Below are positions 1 through 4,425 of a stretch of 5,282 nucleotides of DNA, piece after piece. A program made the position numbers and the translations under genes. The number at the start of each line of letters is the position of its first letter. The first letter of the stretch is position 1. The notes beneath the pieces are model-generated. The model was not told the DNA's origin and did no database searches. It saw only the letters and a program-made list of their open reading frames with translations. Source of the DNA: an uncultured Bacteroidales bacterium (GTDB lineage: Bacteria; Bacteroidota; Bacteroidia; Bacteroidales; Paludibacteraceae); assembly GCA_903873355.1 (NCBI GenBank), contig CAIQOG010000231.1, positions 1 through 5,282 of the forward strand. The letters are read 5' to 3'.

Positions 1-1436
1 GTACGGTTCTGAATAGTGGAAATGGTTGGCGCATAAGTCGACGGACGACCGATACCCAATTCTTCGAGTTTACGTACCAGACTGGCTTCACCATAGCGAG
101 GCGGTTTTTGCGAAAATCGTTCCTGAGCAACAATTTCTTCAGAAATCAGCTTTTCGCCTTCTTTCATTAGCGGTAACAATGATTCGTTTTCAGCATCCGA
201 TTCATCATCATTCGATTCCAGATACACTTTCAAAAAACCATCAAACAGAATCACTTCGCCCGAAGCTATAAACTGGAATTTACTGCCTGAAATATTGATG
301 AAAATCTGAGTTTTTTCAAGTTCTGCATCAGCCATTTGCGAGGCAATGGTACGTTTCCATATTAATTCGTACAGTCGTTTTTCCTGCGAAGTTCCTTCCA
401 CGGTATGCGCATTCATATAACTCGGACGAATCGCTTCGTGAGCTTCCTGCGCGCCTTTTGTTTTAGTACTGAACTTGCGAACATGAACGTACTTCTGGCC
501 GGCCATGCTTATAATTTCTGCTTTCGAATTGCCAATTGCCAGATCCGACAGATTCACAGAGTCGGTACGCATGTAGGTAATTTTTCCTGATTCGTACAGT
601 CGTTGTGCCACCTGCATGGTTTGTGCTACCGAAAATCCCAGTTTGCGGGCAGCTTCCTGCTGCAATGTGGAAGTGGTAAAGGGCGGTGCAGGTGATTTTT
701 TTGCCGGTTTGGTAACTATATTGTCAACGCTGAAAGATGAGTTTTTGCAGGTTTCCAGAAAAGTCATAGCATCAGCCTTAGAGGCAAAACGCTGTGAAAG
801 TTCGGCTTTAAGTTCAATGGCTTTCCCATTTACATCTACCGAATTAAATACGGCACTTACTTTATAGGATGCTTCGGGTGTAAACTGATTAATTTCACGT
901 TCACGCTCTACAATCAAACGAACCGCCACCGACTGTACACGTCCTGCCGAAAGCGATGGACGAACCTTGCGCCACAGTACCGGAGAAAGTTCAAAACCCA
1001 CAATGCGGTCAAGAACACGACGTGCCTGCTGCGCATCTACCAGATTCACATCAATATCGCGCGGATGTTCGATGGCATTCAGGATGGCATCTTTTGTAAT
1101 TTCGTGGAAAACAATGCGGCGGGTAGTCTCTTTTTTGAGTTTCAACTCTTCGTACAAATGCCAGGCTATCGCTTCTCCCTCGCGGTCTTCATCGGAAGCA
1201 AGCCACACAATTTCCGCATTTTTACTTGCTTTTTTGAGTTCTGTTACCGTTTTTTTCTTGTCGGTAGAAACCACGTATTGCGGTTGATAATTATTCTCAA
1301 AGTCAATACCAATACCCTTCTCGGCTAAATCGCGGATATGTCCGAAACTGGACATTACCTGATAATCAGCACCCAAAAATTTCTCAATGGTTTTAGCTTT
1401 GGCGGGTGACTCTACAATAACAAGATTTTTGGACAT
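1..1436 (-). CDS. topA: DNA topoisomerase I (type IA), N-terminal 478 residues, cut by window edge
   Basis: Type IA topoisomerase that relaxes negatively supercoiled DNA by cutting one strand through a tyrosine, passing the other strand and resealing; cytoplasmic and nucleoid-associated. The Toprim domain is seen at the N terminus: VIVESPAKAKTI holds catalytic Glu9, and DEDREGEAIAWH holds the metal-binding acidic residues Asp82, Asp84 and Glu86. The active-site motif ITYMRTDS gives Tyr288 (codon at 573-575) followed by Arg290. SAGRVQSVAVRLIVERE (about 163-179) and LGIGRPSTYAPTIS near residue 465 are further hallmark blocks. The start is the ATG at 1434-1436; the family begins this way, a few residues before the VESPAKAKTI block. 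No frameshift was seen in the translated part. The C-terminal part, usually including zinc-ribbon or basic repeats, lies outside the window. It is transcribed divergently from the lipoprotein gene at 1667. Identification is essentially certain. Confidence 0.98.
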   Translation of the reverse strand, partial: MSKNLVIVESPAKAKTIEKFLGADYQVMSSFGHIRDLAEKGIGIDFENNYQPQYVVSTDKKKTVTELKKASKNAEIVWLASDEDREGEAIAWHLYEELKLKKETTRRIVFHEITKDAILNAIEHPRDIDVNLVDAQQARRVLDRIVGFELSPVLWRKVRPSLSAGRVQSVAVRLIVEREREINQFTPEASYKVSAVFNSVDVNGKAIELKAELSQRFASKADAMTFLETCKNSSFSVDNIVTKPAKKSPAPPFTTSTLQQEAARKLGFSVAQTMQVAQRLYESGKITYMRTDSVNLSDLAIGNSKAEIISMAGQKYVHVRKFSTKTKGAQEAHEAIRPSYMNAHTVEGTSQEKRLYELIWKRTIASQMADAELEKTQIFINISGSKFQFIASGEVILFDGFLKVYLESNDDESDAENESLLPLMKEGEKLISEEIVAQERFSQKPPRYGEASLVRKLEELGIGRPSTYAPTISTIQNR

Positions 1437-1476
1437 ATAGTAATCAGTTAGGTGTGTAGTTGTTTGAAATCGGGTG

Positions 1477-1509
1477 CAAAATAACAAAAACAAGTTGGTA
1501 TATCCCAAA
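1477..1509 (-). promoter_or_regulatory. candidate topA promoter (Bacteroidota -33/-7 type)
   Basis: On the minus strand TTTG (1509-1506) is followed after 21 bases by TTATTTTG (1484-1477). This matches the Bacteroidota TTTG / TAnnTTTG promoter with one mismatch in the -7 box. It would give a short leader of roughly 35 bases before the topA ATG. The spacing fits, but such motifs occur by chance in AT-rich DNA. Confidence 0.35.
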
Positions 1510-1560
1510 TTTTCAGCACATTATTTTTAATTTTTATTAATTCGTCTATCCAAAAAGATT

Positions 1561-1595
1561 TTATACTGATAATAAAAATCGAAATAATAGTATAA
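1561..1595. repeat. inverted repeat in divergent promoter region, possible operator
   Basis: TTATACT (1561-1567) and AGTATAA (1589-1595) are perfect 7-base inverted copies separated by 21 bases, so their centres are 28 bases apart. They lie just upstream of the candidate -7 box at 1614. This could be a binding site for a dimeric regulator or a weak hairpin. The surrounding DNA is very AT-rich, so chance is a real alternative. Confidence 0.25.
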
Positions 1596-1613
1596 GATTT
1601 TAATTTTTTTAAA

Positions 1614-1621
1614 TATATTTG
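1614..1621 (+). promoter_or_regulatory. candidate -7 promoter element for the lipoprotein/deacetylase operon
   Basis: TATATTTG is a perfect match to the Bacteroidota -7 consensus TAnnTTTG and lies 45 bases before the ATG at 1667. No clean TTTG is found at the expected -33 distance; the region there is TATAAGATTT. The start codon that follows has no Shine-Dalgarno sequence, as usual in this phylum. Confidence 0.4.
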
Positions 1622-1666
1622 CAGGGGGAAAAAGAGTAATTTATCTTCGGTTTTAAACATTTCGAT

Positions 1667-2428
1667 ATGAAACAAAACAAGCAAATTTTGCTAATGCTTA
1701 TTTCAGTGCTTCTTTTGAATGGCTGTGCCGTTTATTATCCTCAAACTACAGATATTCCACTGATAAAAGAAAAGAAGGAATTAAGGGTTGACGGCGGTAT
1801 TTCATTATTCCCTGCTATTAACGGAACAGTAAGCTATGGATTGACTGACAAAATTGCTGTTCAGGTTTCTGGAAATTTGATGATGGGTGCTGCTTATTAT
1901 TCAAAACCGCTATTTCAATATCTGCTAACCGGTGCGGTTGGTCTCTATAAATTCAATCCAACCAATAACTGGACAAAAGAATTATACCTTGGATTTGGAA
2001 ATGGTTATTCCACTGATTATGACTATGATCATTATCACTCAGGTACACTATTAGGAAATTATCAAATCTATTATGTGCAGGGAAATATCGGCAGACGAAG
2101 TATTAAACACAAACATCTTGAGTATGCTTTTGGATTAAAACTAGGACTAATTAATACTCATTTGTCTGTTGAAGATGTTTATGTTTTTATTGGTCAGAGA
2201 CCTATGCAAAAATATAATGAATTAGGTGCTTTTATAGAGCCGGTTATTTCTATTAAACTGGGTGGAGAAAGGCTGATGTTTAATATCAAACCAAGCTTTT
2301 GTTATATGAAAAAAATAATCAGTACAAACGATCATTATTCTGATCAGGTTAGGGCATACTCCGATTATCACTATGAATATCCATTTTTTCCTTTTGGTCT
2401 TGGATTGAGTTTGAACTACAGGTGGTAA
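1667..2428 (+). CDS. putative outer-membrane lipoprotein with beta-barrel character, function unknown
   Basis: A protein of 253 residues that I do not recognise as a named family. The first 20 residues form a lipoprotein signal peptide: Lys2 and Lys5, a hydrophobic stretch ILLMLISVLLL, then the lipobox LNGC with Cys20 as the lipidated residue (Asn at -2 is less usual). The mature part is rich in Tyr, Gly and alternating hydrophobic/polar stretches such as GTVSYGLTDKIAVQVSGNL and FIEPVISIKLGG. It ends in GLGLSLNYRW; a terminal aromatic residue on an amphipathic strand is typical of outer-membrane beta-barrels. Transcription is divergent from topA. The deacetylase gene starts 7 bases after the stop, so the two are probably one operon serving the cell envelope. 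The coding DNA is AT-rich (about 32% GC in one sampled 60-base line). The role of the barrel is not evident. Confidence 0.85.
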   Translation: MKQNKQILLMLISVLLLNGCAVYYPQTTDIPLIKEKKELRVDGGISLFPAINGTVSYGLTDKIAVQVSGNLMMGAAYYSKPLFQYLLTGAVGLYKFNPTNNWTKELYLGFGNGYSTDYDYDHYHSGTLLGNYQIYYVQGNIGRRSIKHKHLEYAFGLKLGLINTHLSVEDVYVFIGQRPMQKYNELGAFIEPVISIKLGGERLMFNIKPSFCYMKKIISTNDHYSDQVRAYSDYHYEYPFFPFGLGLSLNYRW

Positions 2429-2435
2429 GAAAGAA

Positions 2436-3221
2436 ATGAAACAATTAAAATTAAACTATATGAATCGTCATTTTTTAAATCTTCCCTTTATTTTACTCTT
2501 TGTATTCATTTTTCAGTCCTGTAAAATTGACAAGCAGAAGGAGGTTGCACTTCCTCAGAAGCAATATGTTTATCTGACTTTTGATGATGGTCCGTTGGAT
2601 GGTAGCCAAAATATCGATAGTATTATTTTGGCAGAAAAGATAAAGATCAGTGTGTTTCTGGTTGGATCGGAAGTAGTGGGCGACAGGGAGATGGAGACTT
2701 ATTATAAGTATTACGAAGAGAATCCGTATATCGAGGAGTACAATCATAGTTTTACACATGGCAACGATCAATATAAGGTGTTTTACGGCAATCCGCATAA
2801 AGCAACCGAGGATTTCCTGAAGAATCAGAAAATTCTGAAAATCCAATATAAAATCATACGTATGCCGGCTTGTAATACCTGGCGTTTGAAGAATAAAAAA
2901 CAAGATGATAGTGAAACTAATGCCGTAGCTACAGCCGATAGTCTGGCTGCCAGAGGATTTAAGATCTTTGGCTGGGATGTAGAGTGGGAGCATCATGGCG
3001 AAGACGGAACTCCGGTGCAAAGTGTTGATGAAATGTACCGACAAATTATGCAACAGCTGAATTCGGGGAATACATTCACGAAAAACAACATAGTTATCCT
3101 GTTGCACGATGAGATGTTTCAACGACGATGGGAAGAAAGCGACCTGAAACAACTAATCGATCGCTTGCGAAAAGACAAAAATATCGATTTCGAACAACTG
3201 CGTTTTTATCCAATGAATTAA
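2436..3221 (+). CDS. polysaccharide deacetylase (NodB homology domain), lipoprotein
   Basis: A carbohydrate esterase family 4 type enzyme that would remove acetyl groups from N-acetylated sugars of a cell-envelope or extracellular glycan; the substrate cannot be told. Motifs in order over 261 residues are: TFDDGP at 48-53 (Asp50 catalytic base, Asp51 metal ligand), HSFTH at 104-108 (His104 and His108 metal ligands), RMPACNTWR at 142-150 for motif 3, GWDVEW at 179-184 for motif 4, and ILLHDE at 221-226 with His224 for motif 5. The full metal triad and catalytic residues are present, so it should be active; motif 3 has Cys146 where Gly is common. Residues 13-29 form a hydrophobic signal ending in FQSC, so Cys29 is probably lipidated and the enzyme faces the periplasm or surface. 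An alternative start at Met9 (position 2460) gives a more normal signal-peptide length. It follows the preceding lipoprotein gene by 7 bases. Confidence 0.93.
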   Translation: MKQLKLNYMNRHFLNLPFILLFVFIFQSCKIDKQKEVALPQKQYVYLTFDDGPLDGSQNIDSIILAEKIKISVFLVGSEVVGDREMETYYKYYEENPYIEEYNHSFTHGNDQYKVFYGNPHKATEDFLKNQKILKIQYKIIRMPACNTWRLKNKKQDDSETNAVATADSLAARGFKIFGWDVEWEHHGEDGTPVQSVDEMYRQIMQQLNSGNTFTKNNIVILLHDEMFQRRWEESDLKQLIDRLRKDKNIDFEQLRFYPMN

Positions 3222-3249
3222 AAATTAAGTAGGACTTCATCTGGCCAAC

Positions 3250-3269
3250 TGGAAGTTTGCTGACTTCCA
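3250..3269 (+). terminator. hairpin downstream of the deacetylase gene, possible terminator
   Basis: TGGAAGT (3250-3256) and ACTTCCA (3263-3269) form a 7-base stem with a 6-base loop, starting 29 bases after the stop codon at 3221. The position suits termination of the operon, but the following bases (CTTTGTATTG) are not a proper U-tract, so intrinsic termination is only a possibility. Confidence 0.35.
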
Positions 3270-3284
3270 CTTTGTATTGAAATT

Positions 3285-3425
3285 TGAAGAAAATACATCA
3301 AAGTTCGCCAATTCAGATTAGTATTGGAACAAAACAGATTAGAGTTGTACAAAAACATATCAGAATTAGAACAAAACATATCAGAGTTAGCAAAAACTAA
3401 CATGTATTGTAACAAAACAAGTTAG
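3285..3425 (+). pseudogene. possible remnant of a heptad-repeat (coiled-coil) coding sequence
   Basis: Reading from the codon after the TGA at 3285-3287 to the TAG at 3423-3425, the plus strand is open and contains RLELYKNISELEQNISELA. These are consecutive heptads with Leu and Ile at coiled-coil core spacing (4 and 3 residues apart). There is no good start codon. The next repeat unit has in-frame stops (TAA at 3430-3432, TAG in the second half), and the 83-base unit length breaks frame at each unit. Unit 3 (3494-3576) is open again with LELFKNISEL. The region could be a decayed coding region, or the heptads could merely reflect 21-base DNA periodicity. Confidence 0.25.
3291..3327. repeat. 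degenerate partial unit at the left end of the 83-base array
   Basis: The sequence from about 3291, with TACATCAAAGTTCGCC and then CAGATTAGTATTGG, matches the last third of the 83-base unit (compare CATATCAAAATTCGCG and ACTAGCATGTATTGG in unit 3) with substitutions and a small insertion. It shows that the array once extended further left. Confidence 0.6.
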
Positions 3426-3576
3426 AGTTATAAAAAAACAAATCAGAACTGGAACAAAACATATTATAGTTCGCGAAAACTAATATGTATTGGAGCAAAA
3501 CAAGTTAGAGTTGTTCAAAAACATATCAGAATTGAAACACAACATATCAAAATTCGCGAAAACTAGCATGTATTGG
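3328..3576. repeat. tandem array of three 83-base units, each with four ~21-base subrepeats
   Basis: Units are 3328-3410, 3411-3493 and 3494-3576, all exactly 83 bases without gaps. Counting by hand, every pair differs at 13 positions (about 84% identity). Each unit holds four related subrepeats of 21, 21, 21 and 20 bases with a core like ACAAAACATATCAGA; the fourth begins CGAAAACTA and ends ATGTATTG. The array fills most of the 437-base interval between the deacetylase and the FN3 gene, and no intact gene lies in that interval. The equal divergence suggests old duplications that are not being homogenised. It lacks identical repeats alternating with unique spacers, so it is not a CRISPR. Confidence 0.92.
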
Positions 3577-3604
3577 TGCAAAACATATTAAACCTATACG
3601 AAAA
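3331..3604. other. helically phased A-tracts, predicted intrinsically curved DNA
   Basis: Runs of four or more A on the plus strand are centred near 3332, 3353, 3374, 3394, 3415, 3435, 3457, 3477, 3498, 3519, 3560, 3581 and 3602. One expected tract near 3540 is interrupted (AAACACAAC). The mean spacing is about 20.8 bases, two turns of B-DNA. Phased A-tracts are a known cause of DNA bending. The 21+21+21+20 structure keeps the phase across unit boundaries, which a plain 21-base repeat would slowly lose. Confidence 0.6.
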
Positions 3605-3620
3605 CAAACCGGAAATGATT
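3577..3620. repeat. degenerate partial unit at the right end of the 83-base array
   Basis: TGCAAAACATATTAAACC followed by CGAAAACAAACCGGAAATGA resembles the first two subrepeats (AGCAAAACAAGTTAGAG, CAAAAACATATCAGAA) but has many substitutions. The A-tract phase is still kept at 3580-3583 and 3601-3604. Similarity fades by about 3620, some 40 bases before the FN3 start codon. Confidence 0.55.
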
Positions 3621-3641
3621 GAAATCAATCAGTAAAACCGG
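3609..3641. promoter_or_regulatory. hairpin or operator-like inverted repeat upstream of the FN3 gene
   Basis: TGATTG (3616-3621) and CAATCA (3626-3631) form a 6-base stem with loop AAAT. CCGG at 3609-3612 and 3638-3641 can add an outer stem, and both lie in AAACCGG copies. It ends 17 bases before the ATG at 3659. It could be a leader hairpin, an operator or an upstream terminator; no -7/-33 promoter pair was found for this gene. Confidence 0.35.
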
Positions 3642-3658
3642 CAAATATGAGCTGAAAA

Positions 3659-4276
3659 ATGAGAAATCAAAAAGTAGTACTGGATTTTATCCGAATCCCT
3701 GTTGCCAATAAAGTAGAAATAGCCCGGGGAGTAATTAGTAAAATGAAGAATAATCCCGGTTTTCCGAAGCCGGATATAAGTCTGGATGATGTGGAAACAC
3801 AAACCAATTTACTTGAAACCCGATACATTGCAACGATGAATGGAGGGAAAGAGGCAACAGCACTTTTACACCAGGCCGAAGATGAATGGGATGAACTAAT
3901 GCGCAAAACTGCCGCGTATGTCGACCGCATTGCCGATGGCGATGATAGTGTTGTACTGAGTGCGGGATTTAATCTGATGAAACAGCGCGGACCTACCAAC
4001 CGATCGGAATTTGAAGTGAAACGTGGCGACAAATCGGGTACGGTTGTCTTGCGTAGATACATAATTCAGGGTGCCCGTGCGTATGTGTGGCAGTACTGTG
4101 CAGGCGATAGTCCGGCAACCAACGATGCGGAATGGATAACGGCTCAGGTTACTACCCGGGCTACCACCGAAATAAGCGGACTTACACCCCTCACTACATA
4201 TTGGTTTCGCTGTGCTGCTGTAAGCGCCAAAGGTATTTCGGGGTATTCAGTGCCTGTAATGCTGGTGGTGATATGA
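3659..4276 (+). CDS. fibronectin type III domain protein, no signal peptide, function unknown
   Basis: A 205-residue protein. Residues 1 to about 100 look helical (KVEIARGVISKMKNNPGF, then EATALLHQAEDEWDEL and TAAYVDRIADGDDSVVLSAGF). The C-terminal part, from about residue 110, looks like one fibronectin type III fold: a strand around GTVVLRRYIIQGARAYVWQY (128-147), then ISGLTPLTTYWFRCAAVSAK (172-191), the classic L-x-P-x-x-x-Y-x-x-x-V-x-A signature, then GISGYSVPV. I recall this two-part architecture from Bacteroidota proteins of unknown role, but cannot verify it here. No signal peptide or membrane segment is visible, so it is probably cytoplasmic or exported by an unusual route. The start ATG follows the repeat array and a hairpin without a Shine-Dalgarno sequence. 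GC content is uneven (about 38% to 53% in two sampled lines) and higher than in the AbiH gene. The gene is surely real; its function is open. Confidence 0.88.
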   Translation: MRNQKVVLDFIRIPVANKVEIARGVISKMKNNPGFPKPDISLDDVETQTNLLETRYIATMNGGKEATALLHQAEDEWDELMRKTAAYVDRIADGDDSVVLSAGFNLMKQRGPTNRSEFEVKRGDKSGTVVLRRYIIQGARAYVWQYCAGDSPATNDAEWITAQVTTRATTEISGLTPLTTYWFRCAAVSAKGISGYSVPVMLVVI

Positions 4277-4404
4277 TGGGGGAAAATATTATGGAAAGGA
4301 GAAACAGGATTACAAATCCTAAGAATACATACAGTTTGGAAAGCATATCCCAACGTCAATATGGAACTTTTACACAATTAAAGTCAAAAATAGATCCGGT
4401 TTGA
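4273..4404 (+). CDS. doubtful small ORF of 43 codons overlapping the FN3 stop codon
   Basis: The ATG at 4273-4275 overlaps the FN3 stop as ATGA, a layout often seen in translational coupling. The ORF runs to the TGA at 4402-4404, encoding MMGENIMERRNRITNPKN and then a polar tail ending KSKIDPV. It resembles no family known to me and contains the hairpin at 4306-4320. It may simply be open by chance in the spacer before the AbiH gene. Confidence 0.18.
   Translation: MMGENIMERRNRITNPKNTYSLESISQRQYGTFTQLKSKIDPV
4306..4320. repeat. small hairpin AGGATT-ACA-AATCCT
   Basis: A perfect 6-base inverted repeat with a 3-base loop lies 30 bases after the FN3 stop. GGATTACAAATCC-type palindromes recur as dispersed hairpins in Bacteroidota genomes by my recollection, perhaps REP-like elements moved by IS200/IS605-type transposases. 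Here no T-tract follows, so it is a poor terminator. Only one copy is in the window, so its nature cannot be settled. Confidence 0.35.
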
Positions 4405-4425
4405 CGGAAGTATAAAAATGAAACT

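Noticed and set aside
26..1328. Five plus-strand ORFs of 61-106 codons (26-271, 405-590, 616-867, 967-1287, 1065-1328)
   Set aside because: All lie antisense to topA, whose motifs fix the coding strand; they have no domain character.
1448..1684. 78-codon minus-strand ORF in the divergent intergenic region
   Set aside because: Low-complexity AT-rich translation that covers both candidate promoters and overlaps the lipoprotein start; no recognisable features.
2493..3152. 219-codon minus-strand ORF
   Set aside because: Antisense to the deacetylase, which has all its catalytic motifs on the plus strand.
3218..3415. 65-codon minus-strand ORF with NSDMFCS-type heptads
   Set aside because: The 7-residue pattern is the antisense shadow of the 21-base DNA repeat; it covers only the first unit, and no signal or domain supports it.
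3328..3576. Possible CRISPR array
   Set aside because: There are no identical repeats separated by unique spacers; all parts of the unit are repeated and diverged together, and no cas genes are present.
3667..4062. 131-codon minus-strand ORF
   Set aside because: Antisense to the FN3 gene; composition is that of a shadow frame.
4144..4377. 77-codon minus-strand ORF spanning the end of the FN3 gene and the following gap
   Set aside because: Mostly antisense to the FN3 domain, with no recognisable product.
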